Of a DNA stretch of 60,000 bases, positions 36,971-49,676 are shown in pieces. The stretch comes from Membranipora membranacea. Its lineage: Eukaryota > Bryozoa > Gymnolaemata > Cheilostomatida > Membraniporidae. The notes under the pieces are model-generated. The model was not told where the DNA came from. It searched no databases and was given only the letters and a program-made list of their open reading frames with translations. The stretch's first letter is position 1. Each line of letters starts with the position of its first letter. A program made the translations under genes and the position numbers. The DNA lies in contig OU612067.1 of assembly GCA_914767715.1 (NCBI GenBank), forward strand, positions 34,200,162 to 34,260,161, read 5' to 3'.

Positions 36971-38478
36971 ACTCACCCTGCAGTATAACAGTCCGACTGT
37001 CGTATGTGATTACAGGTGGAGAGATGCTGTCGGAGCAGCGCTGTTACCGATTATATAATCAGCTCTGCAGAGAGACAGGTGTTATTACTGTAAGCACTCT
37101 GCCTTCCATATCAGATCGGGACCTTCAACAATTATAGATTATTCTAATGATATTTGATATGCTAATTTGATTGATAAAATGAGGTGAAGCAAAGCCCTAT
37201 CTGTGAAAAAATTTGAAAAATATTGATGTTACCTATACACTGTTGTTGATCATATTTTTAGAATAAGCTATCGGAAATTCTGGGAATTGTGGTAGGCTAT
37301 CGATGAAGGCTAGGTAATTACAGATCAGGGCCTTATATTATATATCAGGTAATATAAGGTTAATATCTGTATCATAGCTTTACCACTGAGATAATTAATA
37401 AGTCATAATAAAAGTACATAAATAATAATCCCTTGGTTTAGTGTACACTGTACAGGTCCCAATTGACAGTTATTTGTTATCTGATCTAGACATACGCTGT
37501 CACAGTTATCCAGTAGCTCACAGAGTGAGAGCTGATGATTAGAGTAGGGTAATATTACAGGATATATCCTGTAGTAACTCACACAGAAGTCGGCATGGCC
37601 TCTAATAGACTCATAAGAAATTCATATCAGGAAAATAACCTGAACCTGTAACCATTATCATGTAACAAGTAACATTGTGTGTGGCAAAGTCATTGATCTG
37701 AATCATTACAAGGCTGCTATGCTTGAAACGCAACTTTAATTTGTGTAAAAAGGCGAAGTCTTTATTTACCCTTCATTGATATAAAACCATTGACCCTAAA
37801 CTCACAATAATATAGTCCTAGTGACTTTATGAGTAAATAACTCTTATTATCATTTCTAAATTATAGTCTGTAGAAACGATGCATTTAATTTTTGTAACCA
37901 AGTAAGTAATCCTTTCCTGGCATAAGAGGACACGATTCAAAGCAGGGACAACTCCGTACTCAAAGTTACCAGTGGCAATGTGAGATTAACATGACCACAG
38001 CTAATAATATTCAATTAACTTTGATGCGAATCTAACTGTTATCACCGAGGAGCTAATATTAGATAAATATTAAAAGGTCATATTTCTGAGTAAACAAAAA
38101 AAGAAATCATGGAACTGTTGAAAAAGAAACATTTTATAGTAAAAAATTAATTTTGGCACATGGAAATTAAAAGTCTAATAGTGAGATTCTAATTCCTAGG
38201 TTTAATTTGCAGTGGCATAGATGTGGCATATGTACAACATTAGCGTAAACGGGAAAAGAACTCATCGTCTAAATGTTTGAAGCTGTTGAACTCAACAGCA
38301 CAAAATATTCATCTATACAGACAAGCATGAAAGTTAATCCTAAATTCTATGAGTGATTGTTATCATTGCCTGTTTCTATCCTCTCTATTCTGTGTAGAAA
38401 ATATATTTATAAAATCGAACCAACATCAAATTATGAATACATAGAAAAACCAAAAATAATTAGTCATAACTACATGTC
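36971..38478. other. Intergenic spacer
   Basis: Apart from the TATA-like motif at 37050-37059 (minus), I see no gene, RNA or complete element. The region contains the 3' UTR of the membrane-protein gene that ends at 38479. Confidence 0.4.
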
Positions 38479-41400
38479 TCATCCTTCATCATCTATTATA
38501 GATAAGACCTCCATGTTTCTCCTGACATAAGTGGCCCACCTGATTGTCTCCTCTGATATGTTGTTATTTTTGAGAGTATTAATCCACTCCTCGGTATTAT
38601 CGTAATAAATCGGCTCGTAATCTACGAACTTATTGGCCTCATCGTACATCTCTGTGGTCGTAGTAGTAGTCATCATATCGTTATTCTTTACTGTGGATTA
38701 AAAAGTGAAGATTCGCCGGTCAGAAAAATGTCTGATATATATGGGTCAAGGTCATTTTATGTAACATTTCATAGAACAGGTTATTCAAGAAGTTCTCAGT
38801 AGGCAATCAACAGAACATCCCACATTTCATATAAGGATTCAAGCAGCAACATTATGACATTTCAATGAACCCAAGTTAAAAATGGAAATCTATAATATAT
38901 TTTAATATATCCTCTTTTCTGTATATTTGCTAACCAATCTAAAATTTATCAGAAGGGGTTTAAATTAAAGTGCTTGGCAATTTAGAAAAAGAAACTGGAG
39001 TTTTTTCAGGCGCAACATTATCCATGTACCATGTCAATATAACAAATTGAAGTATCTCATTATTACTGGGAGGGGACAGGGAGGCCACATTCTATATAAC
39101 AGTCCAGTCTTAGTATGTGATGTAGGGGCATGCAGAGGGAGGGGGGGGGGGGAGAGCTGAGGACTGTAGACAGTGTGTCATTCCATCTGAATAACATATA
39201 GGGGATTTATCTGTCTATGTGCTGTGAGCGGATAACTTTCAATTCATGCAATTACAATAATTGGTAAGGTCAAGGTAAGTGCTTAGGACAGGGTCTAGCC
39301 TAGCTGATTTGATCATTGGCTAGTTCTAGGCAAAGCAGGGAGTGCGCGGGATCAATCTTAATTGAAAATTTGCTGGTTAAAAGCAAAACCATTGGTTAAT
39401 AATGTAATGTCACGCCTCGTCCCGCCTTATCCAGCCCAGTCAACTTTGCTTTTGGGTTATGCATAGTTACTACTTGAAAATCTTAGTCAGGTGTTTTATA
39501 TAAGAATTTGAGCTTTGCAGACTCAGCACACTTTAGGATTATAGGATTTTATTACAACTGTCAATTTAAATCTTGACAACGGTATCAACCAATAAGACAC
39601 CGTCTAATTTGCAGCAGACAATTTGAATCGCTGTAGTTATGCAAGTTTAAAAATGAACTCAAAGCAGGAAGTGCAAGGGGTTTTGCTGTTGATAAGCAAA
39701 ACCATTGGTTAATAAATTTAATGCCACACCTTGTCCCGCCTAGTCCACGGTGCATTTGGGATTTGCAGGAATTGAGTTTACATGGTTCAAATGTATTTTC
39801 ACATGTATTATGTAAGACCAGGGCAACACCTGTGCCCTTGCAGTTTTGCAGACTTTCCAAGAGTTGCAGTAAGCCATAATGATTTGTCCCCTGCTTTCCG
39901 GATACTTAATGAATATCTAGATTAAAAGGATTGTAACAATCCTTGATACTCTGATATTAAAAATAACCTTGCAGAAAAGAAAATGACTGAAATGGTCATT
40001 GCTGCATTACCTTCCCCTAGATATATATAACTTACTACCAAAAAATTGCTGGAAACCTGAAATAATATGTGTTACATTAGAGGCCTATGGACAGGTGAAA
40101 GATGATTGAAATATATACGACCGGCTGATCGCATTATGTTGACTGGGCCTTTTATACATGCCTTCTGCTGTTTCACAACTTGCTTGCCTTTTAGTCATCA
40201 TATCAAATGACTTTATTGTAGCTGGTTAGTATGAATTAGCAAGAAATCATGAAACCGACTACTTGAAGTGGGATAGATGGATAAGAATAACTAGAATATT
40301 TTCATGCATTGATCCAGCTATAGAGAAGTATATATGTAAGGTGGGATGACTCACCTACAGAAAAGTATATTATGTAAGGAGGGACGACTCACCTATTTGT
40401 AAGTATATAAGTAAGGGGGGACGACTCACCTATAGATAAGTGTATATAAGTAAGGAGGGACGACTCACCTATAGATAAGTGTATATAAGTAAGGAGGGAC
40501 GACTCACCTATAGACGTGTAAATGATGACAACAAAGACAGCTATAAATAGGAGACTACCGATTACTAAGAATACTATGTTGAGGACCTTCTTCAGTACCA
40601 AATTATCTTCTGCTGCGTCTCTCATCTCCTCTGGGTCGACACATCCTCCTGTAATATAACTAATATTATATATACATATACCATAATACATGAGCTCCTG
40701 TGTAATATTATATATATATATACGTAGTGTGTAATATTATATATATACATATACCACAGGCCTCATGTGTTATGTTAGTCATATATCCTAACCTCATGTT
40801 ACAAACATCTCAAATCATATCAGTCAATTCACAGAGAAGTATTGAGTGATGAAACTTGAAGTTTCTAGTTACGTCCCCCCCCCCCCCACCGAACAAAGTT
40901 TGTTAAGACAGGCTATGTTCAGCCCAGAAATCTCCTTGGGAGGGGTTCTTTGTTGTTGCTTTCGATTTTGTTGGTGTGTCAAAGAAACTATGAGAATAAT
41001 TTCTGTTTAGGTTTTAGTAAAGGATGTCCCTCATATACAGTGATGACAGCTGTGATTATGTAGTATACAGCGATGACAGCTGTGATTATATAGTATACAG
41101 TGATGACAGCTGTGATTATATAGTATAGTATATCGGGCTACCTTTCACTCTGTTATCCTGTATACATCTGACACATCTCATCAGGTGCTTGTTCTTCTTT
41201 TTCTTCTTCTTTGGTTTATCTTCTGAAATTCATAACAAAATCAATGCTTATATTATGGTGACAGCCACTATATTAACAGTGTCTTGTCTCTCTTTTGATT
41301 CCTGACCAACTTGACTGATTCCTTGGATGAATTACAATCCAATAGAAGTTTTTCGCAAATCTAATCAGTAAAAAGTCACAGTAGGAAGCTCAATTGTCTA

Positions 41401-44255
41401 GGGAAAGATTAAGTATATCAAGCAAACAAGGTTATTGCTCTAACAATTCTAGGTTAATAAAAAGTGACAGGTTACACTGTACAGATATCCAGCATGGTGA
41501 CATAGCAGAGCAAGTGCTCTACATACCTTCAATGTGAAATCACAGTACAGGTGCCTTACATACCTTCATCATCCTTCTTTTTATCGACAGGTGTGAGCTC
41601 ATCTAGCTCCTCGGCCATATCGAGTACATCGTCCAGATTATTCTGAGCAGCCAGAAACTGCTGGTGTATTATCTCATCTGTGTTAGAACGTACTAGCTTA
41701 GGGCCCTCACCATTCATACGCTCTGATGTGACGGGTGGGTCATAATCCGTCTCTAACTGACCAGTGTTAGATACCTAGAATTTACATTAATAATTTTGTG
41801 ACTGAAATGCCCACCAATATGTGAACGAAATAGAGAGTATATTTGTAGTTTAGATGTTACTTCCTATACATGGTAGGGTAACTCACTGATACACCTGTGG
41901 CCAAACACAAACAATCTTGTTAACGAAAGAGCAAATATGGTGATAGATGTCAGCACCAATCGGTCACATGACACAAAATGAGAACATTATATTAAATCTT
42001 AAGAACGGATTGATTCAGACCTTTTTATATTTCTCAAAATCTGTGATGTCGTGATAAGTCATGCCTCTCAGCTCCTCGTCCATATCATGACGTTCAGTGA
42101 TCCTACTCTCGTTAGTCTCCACAGCTCTACCTAGTGCTGGACCACGCCCCGATCTCGAAGCTGTCTGAGAGGCCATAACGGCTGCATTAGCGGAATCACC
42201 TCTACCTAATCAGAGGATATCAGAGAGTGTACGATTAAGTATAATATCTGTAGTGCTGATAATCACTTCTCTGATTGCAGTATGTGGTCTTCGGTCATAA
42301 ATAGCTCAATTTGCAGCTCCTGGTTTATTTCACAGGGGGCTACTTTATCACAACATAATGTTACAAAGTCAGATATACATTCTTACTCTGCGACATTATG
42401 ACATTTATTTTAGCTGCTGGGAAACTGCTAATACAGGCAACTCTTACTCCGAAATGACCAATGCTAATGAAATATGCAATACTTGTTGGCTAGAGGGCCA
42501 AATTTAGCTGTCAAATCACGCATAGACTCAGATTAGTATGTCGGAGAGAATTTGATGATGAGTTATTTTTGCTGATGATAATATTGGGATTGATAATTTA
42601 ATAAGGACAGATAAATTAATCAATAAATAATATAAGCACTCTAATGAATACAACTAAAACAATAACAAGCAAACACAGACAGTGTCACAGTGTGTCAATC
42701 TAATCATGCAGTTAAAACAAAGAGTCACTGCAGTGACATGAAGACCAAGTTAAGCACTGCAGAGTTGCCGGGCAGCCCCTAGACCAAGTTTGGTCTATTT
42801 GCCTGCATTGGTAGTTACTCCTGATCCACTGGTAACCCCGCGTGACCAGTGGAAGGGAGCAATTAAATTAAACTTGATCTAGGCAGCTCCTTTCAGATGG
42901 TGCTAGTGAAATTTATATGTTAGATATGAACAAAAGGTTAATTTTTGGGCGCTGCATTTGACTTTTTGTGTATGTAAGCGAAACAAACTGGTGAAATCAA
43001 AATGTGTGCCACACGAGTGAGTGATTGTCACTGAGGGGTGCAAGGGGGGGGGGGGGGTCTACTTATTACTGAGGCAAGCAGCGGGTTAACACATCTAACA
43101 CTGGGAGAGAACTGTAACAAGAGTAATACACCAAATACTGATTATACACTAACATATATAATATAACAGCATGGCGGGCACAAGTACAAGGAGCGATATA
43201 TATATATATATATATATAAGGGTCAGGCCACTCAGTACAAAGGTCATAGTATCACATCTAATGGTAGACAGTCTGTCTGCCCAGACTGCTGAGATGAGAA
43301 ACTTGAATGACACAAAATCTCAACATCTTAACAGTCTGGGAAGTAAAGACAAAAGTGGTAACCACATGTATCTAAGCCAACACATCAGCATGCAGCTCAT
43401 AATGCTGTACGTCTGTCTGTTCGCTCACGAGAGGATCAGTGATTTATACACGGGGGAGATAAACCTGTCAGGCAGTTCATAATCATGCAGGTTAATTTTA
43501 ACTTTGACATTTATCTAACAGCTAATATAGTTTCAGTATTATAGTTGAAGGCAATAGCTATAGAAACCCTCCGATAACATGTAAATTTTGAAGCAGCATA
43601 GCATTCATGATAAGCGTTAGAAAGTCACTAAAGCCATTCAAAATACACAACGAGAGGGTTCCACAAGCTGCAGAGAAAACGGAGCAGCAAAAATATATGA
43701 CAGCAGCTCAACGACACAGTAAGGTCACAAGGTCACCGATACACATCAGAGATACATACCTGTGATTTTGCCCAGTGTGTTCTGTAGACCTATGAGTGTA
43801 TTAGTAGCTAGTGAGGGTTTATTTCCCCTATCAGGGCTGTTGACAGTAGTAGCAGGTGCACTGACAGATCCATTACCTAGTACTGGTAGATTCAGAGTTA
43901 GCTTAGATCCTGCAGGTTTGTCAGCTCCGCCGGTGCCCTCTGTTAAATAAGAGCAGGAATGGTTTTGAATATCAGGGCTTAGAGATACCAGAGTATGATA
44001 TGATATGGTTAACTGGTGATAGCTAAACAAGACAACTTTACTGAACTATTAAAATGAGTAAAAAAAATCAGACCATCCAAAGTCAGTGATGAAACTTCTT
44101 AACTTTTGACGATCAGTATCTAACTTGGGCAATAGACAATTCTTTACTGATGCATATATCTAACCTTGTCCAGCCTGACCGATTCCCATAGAAGATCCAT
44201 AAGACTTGACCGTATCAAGCGTCCCACTCAGGGTGTCTGTGAACTTCTTAAACAT
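38479..44255 (-). CDS. Unrecognised single-pass membrane protein, complete, 7 exons (366 aa)
   Basis: Exons in order: 44255-44165, 43939-43760, 42205-42021, 41774-41564, 41222-41142, 40648-40508, 38690-38479; 1101 nt, phases all compatible. Residues 1-24 could form an amphipathic helix. Residues ~31-90 are low-complexity Gly/Ser/Asn/Pro. Residues ~100-222 are polar and acidic, helix-prone. Residues 227-234 are polybasic (six lysines, Asn, Lys), followed by Cys239 and Cys242, possible palmitoylation sites. Residues 271-293 are a single membrane span with no N-terminal signal. A Thr-run and a 60-residue acidic, Tyr-rich tail with one NIS glycosylation site follow. By the positive-inside rule the N-terminus is cytoplasmic. 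I recognise no family. Donor 42021 (GTCTGA) is unusual. The donor of exon 6 sits in a 39-bp tandem repeat that would add 13 codons per unit. Confidence 0.75.
39310..39770. repeat. Diverged direct repeat, two ~130-bp copies
   Basis: 39310-39445 and 39645-39770 share AGCAAAACCATTGGTTAATA, then a CGCCTCGTCCCGCC / CACCTTGTCCCGCC block, in the same order. They lie in the last intron of the membrane-protein gene. Element type unknown. A TATATAAG motif at about 39495 lies between the copies but has no coding exon after it. Confidence 0.65.
40344..40508 (-). repeat. 39-bp tandem repeat of the exon 6 splice donor (about 5 copies)
   Basis: On the minus strand, the exon end CTATAG|GTGAGTCGTCCCTC recurs every ~39 bp, the last copies being shorter and diverged. 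Each of the first two full units is 39 nt and stays open in the exon's frame (reading GESSLLTYIHLSI), so use of a later donor would lengthen the protein by 13 residues just after the membrane span. Confidence 0.88.
40868..40912. repeat. End fragment of the AAGCTTGTCAAGACAGGCTA MITE family
   Basis: A C-run followed by CACCGAACAAAGTTTGTTAA and GACAGGCTA matches the right end of the element at 49902-50012. It lies in an intron of the membrane-protein gene. Confidence 0.6.
41035..41126. repeat. 30-bp tandem repeat (3 copies)
   Basis: Three copies of a unit containing CAGTGATGACAGCTGTGATT, immediately beside the exon 5 donor of the membrane-protein gene. Confidence 0.9.
42780..42881. mobile_element. 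Hairpin MITE, 102 bp, with 9-bp TSD
   Basis: It starts TAGACCAAGTTTGGTC and ends AAACTTGATCTA. The flanks are GGCAGCCCC (42771-42779) and GGCAGCTCC (42882-42890), 8 of 9 identical. Same family as 2394, 11548 and 12421. It lies in intron 2 of the membrane-protein gene. Confidence 0.85.
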
Positions 44256-46441
44256 CCTGAAGCTTTTAATGTATCAACTTCTTGTTTGGAAACTGTAAGA
44301 TAAAAACCATAAAATATCAAAATAAGGTTCCAGCGCAAATCAATGGTAGTCGTGTTACCCCTACCTAACATTATATCATTATCTATTCATGGCACTGGCA
44401 AGGTAAAAGATCCTGTCGAAGTCAAATGTTGTTTATATCACTTCCTATCAAAAAGAAGCATAGGCCCACACAGAGTAGGAAGGTGACTCATTTGTGGCAT
44501 GTGATATGACCATCTGATTTTATTCAACCATTTCTTTTTAATACACAATTTTTACCAGCCACGTGTTTGTAACACCAAGTGGGCACTTATCACAGTATCA
44601 ACAGCTGGTCTATGAGAACTGAACACTCATGGTGATATGATTATCTATCGAGCCGAAGTACATTAAAAGACCCTTAGAATGTGAATTTCAGCGGCTCCTT
44701 GGTTCAATCAGAGTATTCATATGAAGGCCTTCCATTAACATAGTAGTCACCATGCATAATATCTTACCGGTTGATTTTTTGCTGCTGAAGCAGTACCAAA
44801 GAATCACATACTTCCCTAATCTTGATTTGTTCGTTGTGTTTACAGATACAGCATGTATGAGTGAGGAGTATTTATTGTTGTTGTATAGGATGAAGATGTT
44901 GTTTGGTGTTATGTTACACCTCAGATTTACTCAACCACACTGAAGTAATAAGGGTCTAATCTACTGTATCTATACCTCTTCTGTTATCCCTTGCAGGAAA
45001 ATAGAATAAAAGGCAGGCCTTTGCCTGCTGTGCCTGACTTGATGCCAGTTTTGGCTGGAGTTGTTGAAAAAGTTGTTGATCAGTGTCACTTGTCAGCAAT
45101 GAGTCCAGTCACTATTGGCTACTTTATGATTAGTATCAGCTTATCAGGTGGCTTGCTTCTACTACAGTAAGAGCAAGCCTTACATTGAATCATCATACAA
45201 GTGACAAAAATCAATAAGAATGTATTGATTTGCTGCCAGGACACTGCCTTCTTGTCATGCTCTATAGAGCTGTATTCCAAAGTTTGTTATTGTGATCTTT
45301 GAGAAGATTTCAAGGGAGCCTCAAACAATATTATGATATAAAGAACTTGAGCCATGAAATAATGAAAATAACAGACTCGTGTACTCTCAATGAGAACATA
45401 ACTTTAGTTCTTTCAATACTTGGTGTGGAAGGACAACTCCTAAAGTTCTAAAACATTGTTTTGTTGCATCAGGGAGGGTGGGGTCCCACTCTCCCTGGAT
45501 GCATCAGGGCAGCAGGTGGGAGAGCTGAGGGGTATATCCAATTCTCCCTGATCAGGGAGGTAGGTGGCATAATGTGAGAACAGGGAGAACGGTCAGGTCA
45601 GATCAGTCCATTCTCCCAGGTCAGATGCCGTTGGCTATACCACCACAATTATCATAACATCATAGAACTGAGTTCATTGGTTGATTCATTGCTCAACACA
45701 GCTCGACTAGAAATAACCATTTGTTAGATAGATAGTTGATAAGTAGTGCCTCATTTATCAACAGATAACAAGCAATCTAAAGACAGAACGTCTGGCGGAT
45801 TTACTGCTCAGTTCATTAAAGTCAATTTGGACAAATCTTGGGCTAAGAAGTTGTCTTCTCTTATTGCTGAAATTTGGTGGCTCATTTGCAGTATAGAGTT
45901 ATCACCCCATCTATCTATCTGTGTAAAACATTTTAGTTTCAAGCATGTGGATAGACTGCTTCACAGAGTAAAGGGATTCAGAGTAAATTTTTTAACAATA
46001 GTCAAGGAAAGAGTTTTTTACTCCTTGGTCAAGGTACCTGCGAGCTTTGCGTCAAGGGGAAAGTTATGGGAAGCTTGATGCCAAAAACTCCTTTCATCTA
46101 TTTGTCACAATTATAGGGTTCTGGAGAATGAACTGAATTCAAAGTTTTTGATTACAGTAAAAAATAGAATATGCAGTCTCTCCCGTAAAAATTTCTCTTT
46201 GTACAGCCTTACTCCACAATTAGACATGAAGTTTTATGCTTAAATTACACCCAACTATCCTAGCTAAATTGATACGGTGGGTATAGCTAAGAAGGCAGTA
46301 TTGTGGCAGTTTTTTCAATAGGATTAACTATTACAATCCTTGAATGATGCTGCCACAATGTACCCTTGGTCTGCGCAATCATTGAACCTTAAATTTATCG
46401 AAAGGGCCTCATATCAAATGTGTCTGCGGTCCATCATCTAC
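44256..46441 (+). other. Gene-poor region with one possible exon
   Basis: A good 3' splice site (CTTCTGTTATCCCTTGCAG, ending at 44996) opens a 58-codon frame, 44997-45170, that ends in TAA. Its C-terminal 20 residues are hydrophobic. No partner exon or family is recognised. GC-rich short repeats built on CTCCCTG lie at 45470-45640. The promoter of the minus-strand membrane-protein gene should lie just above 44255. Confidence 0.3.
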
Positions 46442-48006
46442 TGGGCTTTGGTTAGCACCCAGGTGTGCTCCGACCTGCCTGCAAACAGAGAGCAACCTGG
46501 CGCAGATATTGTGGCCTGGCCACTAAGACAACGAATTTCGCCGCCTATGCTCCGGAATGTGGCTTGTGACAAGACATCTGATTTAAATCAACCTTCAATT
46601 TTAATCAGTCTTGAGACACAAACGTTATCCTCAGGTTTTGATATTCTAATATTACATTGCCTTTAAATCATTTGGAAAAGATAAACAAGGCACAACAGTA
46701 ACAAATTCTTTCCCTGTAATGAAACACAGAGACTGCAATACAACTGGTTGTTTACAAATAAGATTTTCTTGAGGGATTAGAAAATTTACTGTGAGAAAAC
46801 AATGTCTGTAATTGCTCTAACTGATATCTTCATCTAGCTTAGGTCTCAATTGTACTTTGATCGTTTCAATGCACCGCATGGAGAATTGCTTCAGATTTTG
46901 TTTGGAGGCCATCTCAGATTGTTGTTTATTGAGGCAGCCCACCTGTTTGGCTAACCGAATCCTCAAAAGTAACAACATTATAACTTGTTGCAGTATAGAT
47001 GCAGTCCCAGGGCACCCTCTACTTGATTGTGCAATAACTCCCGGAAGAAGGTTTACCCGGCTAACCAAGTGTGAAGTGATCGCAACACTGTATAACTTTT
47101 TAGAAGCATTGACCATGTTTTTGTTGAGTAAAGAGAGTGTGGATAAATGAATGTCGACAAGGTGTCATGGTCGATTGCAAAAATGTAAATATATGAGTAG
47201 CCAGCCACTAAAGCCCATTGATTCAACATAATATGATATGATATTTTAGATGCAATAAAATTGGTATAAAAAAACGAGGCACTCAATATGGGCTAAATTT
47301 TTTGTATCAGAACTGGGGTTTCGGGCTTGGAATGCTGGTTGGAAAATATATATGGACTGAGCAGGATTACAAATTATCTAGCATTGGGCTATGGTTGGAA
47401 CCCAGGTGTGCTCCGACCTGCCTGCAAACAGAGAACAACCTGGGGCAGATATTGCGGCCTGGCCACTAAGGCAACAAATTTTGCCGCCTATGCTCCAGGA
47501 TGTTGCTTGCGACAAGACATCTGATTTAATTCAACCTTCAATTTTAATCTGATGTAATAATGCTATAATACATAAATATCATAAGAAGCAACAAGTCTTG
47601 AGACACAAAGGTAATCCTCAGGTTTCGATATTGTAAAATTACATTGCCTTTAAATCCTTTGGAAAAGATAAACAAGGCACAACAGTAACAAATTCTTTTT
47701 CTGTAATGAAACACAGAGACTGCAATACACTGGTTGTTTACAAATATGATTTTCTTGAGGGATTAGAAAATTTACTCTGAGAAAACAATGTCTGTAATTG
47801 CTCTAACTGATATCTTCATCCAGCATGCAGAGGTCTCAATTGTACTTGGATAGTTTCAATGCACTGCGTGAAGAATTGGATCCAATTTTGTTTGGAGGCC
47901 ATCTCAGATTTGTTGTTTATTGAGGCAGCCCACTTGTTTGGCTAACCGAATCCTCAAAAGTAACAACATTATAACTTGTTGCAGTATAGATGCAGTCCCA
48001 GGGCAC
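46442..48006. repeat. Two diverged ~600-bp direct repeat copies (46442-47016 and 47384-48006)
   Basis: Both copies contain CCAGGTGTGCTCCGACCTGC, AAAGATAAACAAGGCACAAC and CAGTATAGATGCAGTCCCAG in the same order, with scattered substitutions. Copy 2 carries a ~45-bp insertion near 47550. There is no transposase and no clear TIR. They could be a tandem segmental duplication or two copies of an unclassified element. Confidence 0.85.
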
Positions 48007-49676
48007 GATTTTTAAACAAATGTACAAATTCAACCGTAACATGAATGCTGCCAATGGTTATTTCAGGACTGCAATTCCTTAATGGTGATAGAAACACCAA
48101 GGTCGAACATACAGAAACCAGCTCACTAAAAATGCAGCAGAATATTTCACATAGAATATCATGTGTGTTATTAAGGGTGAGCCCTCCAGACACACAGTTA
48201 TCATAATCCTATACGCATCCAGCATAGTTACATTAGTGTGTTTCAATAATCAAAATATTGGGATGACATTCGAGTAAAATTTAAGCTCAAACATTTGGGT
48301 GTAGTTTGAAAATGCTATCATTGAACATTATCCACTGAAAAAGCCAAATCCAAACCATGTTTCGGAATATTAATAATATTAATTATTTTGAGGTCTATAG
48401 TCATTCTGATAGATTTGATGGGTGACTGATGGGTCACCACGATCTATACTGAAAACTTATATCAACCAACAGAAATATTCTTTTGTTTAAGTTCAGTATA
48501 GCATCTCCATTGTCATTTGTAAATTGCTCCACTCCTTTGATAAAAGGCAATTAGAATTTGTTTGAAACTGTACACAATGGCATAGAAACTACAAATATAT
48601 AGGCTCTTTGCACTGCCTTGCGCAACATTGCCACTGCACTTGATGGATGAAATAAACACCGTAATGAAAAAGTAAATCGCAATTTTAAATATGTTAAAAA
48701 AATATTTCAAACATGCCCTCAAAAGCTCATTTAGATAATGTGATGAACTGATGCTCCAAAAAAAACCAGATCTCTGTGAGTTACCATGTCGAAGTGTAGT
48801 TCTGCCCAAACAGAAAAACACGAACTTGGAGATTTTTTGTCAGATTTGGAGTTTTTTGCAGAAAAAGATAAATGAATAGTTAGCTGATTGACTAACGATC
48901 CAGGTGACCAAATGTGGTTATTCTGATTTAAAATCTGTAGGAAGGAGATAGCTTTTGGAAAAGTAAGGAGGAGATAACTGCAACTGAGCATTTTTGACTT
49001 TAAATAACTGAGTGGTTGAAAACTTCAGTCGACAAGAGATGCTAGCCTGCCCAGGCTAAATCTGCTGTTTATTCTAGCAACTGAAGAACTGATAATGATA
49101 TTCATCATTTATAACGATTGCATGTATGGTTGCAAAAATGCTGTGTCCGTTTATGATGAAATTAATTTATTTACTAAAATGTTATTTTTTTGGCAAGATT
49201 GCATTTAATGAAAACTAAAAATAGTCATTTAGTATATATATTTACATTTAATTCAGCAGCGTAGTATATTGATGTGATACAATCTATTAATATGATGATA
49301 TATATAAAAACTCAGAATAGACAATAAGATGAATTTAGATTATTATTTTTGAGCAATGATGGGAGAGTGTGTAATTAAAGACTAGTAAATGTCACTCATA
49401 ATAAAATAAGGTGATGTCATGTAAAAACAATCATAACATGAATTCATTCATCACTTGCGCTTGCGATTTGGTACAATTTGGTTTTAGCATAGTTAAGCCT
49501 TGTTAGGCGGCCACATTTTTGTTTTTGATTATGTGACAAGACTAAGCATAGATATTGATGTTATACTAACTGTGGTGTCTACCTGCCACATGGCAGTGTT
49601 AGTGTCAGACTAGATAATAGTGACAGGGAGGGACATAGACCATAGATATTAATATGTGTAGGAGACTTATTAATAA
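48007..49676. other. AT-rich spacer, 3' of CUB gene B
   Basis: The open frames here are short, without splice or start context. I see no gene, RNA or repeat beyond AT-rich sequence. The 3' UTR of CUB gene B must begin here. Confidence 0.4.

Noticed and set aside
39494-39560. TATATAAG as the promoter of a fourth peptide gene
   Set aside because: No tiny ATG exon plus 122-nt signal-peptide exon follows. It lies between copies of a diverged repeat.
43191-43216. TA-rich run as a TATA promoter
   Set aside because: Simple (TA)n microsatellite in an intron of the minus-strand membrane-protein gene. The frame after it has no protein-like character.
45746-46078. A 110-codon plus-strand frame
   Set aside because: No domain, no splice context and not alignable to any element in the window.
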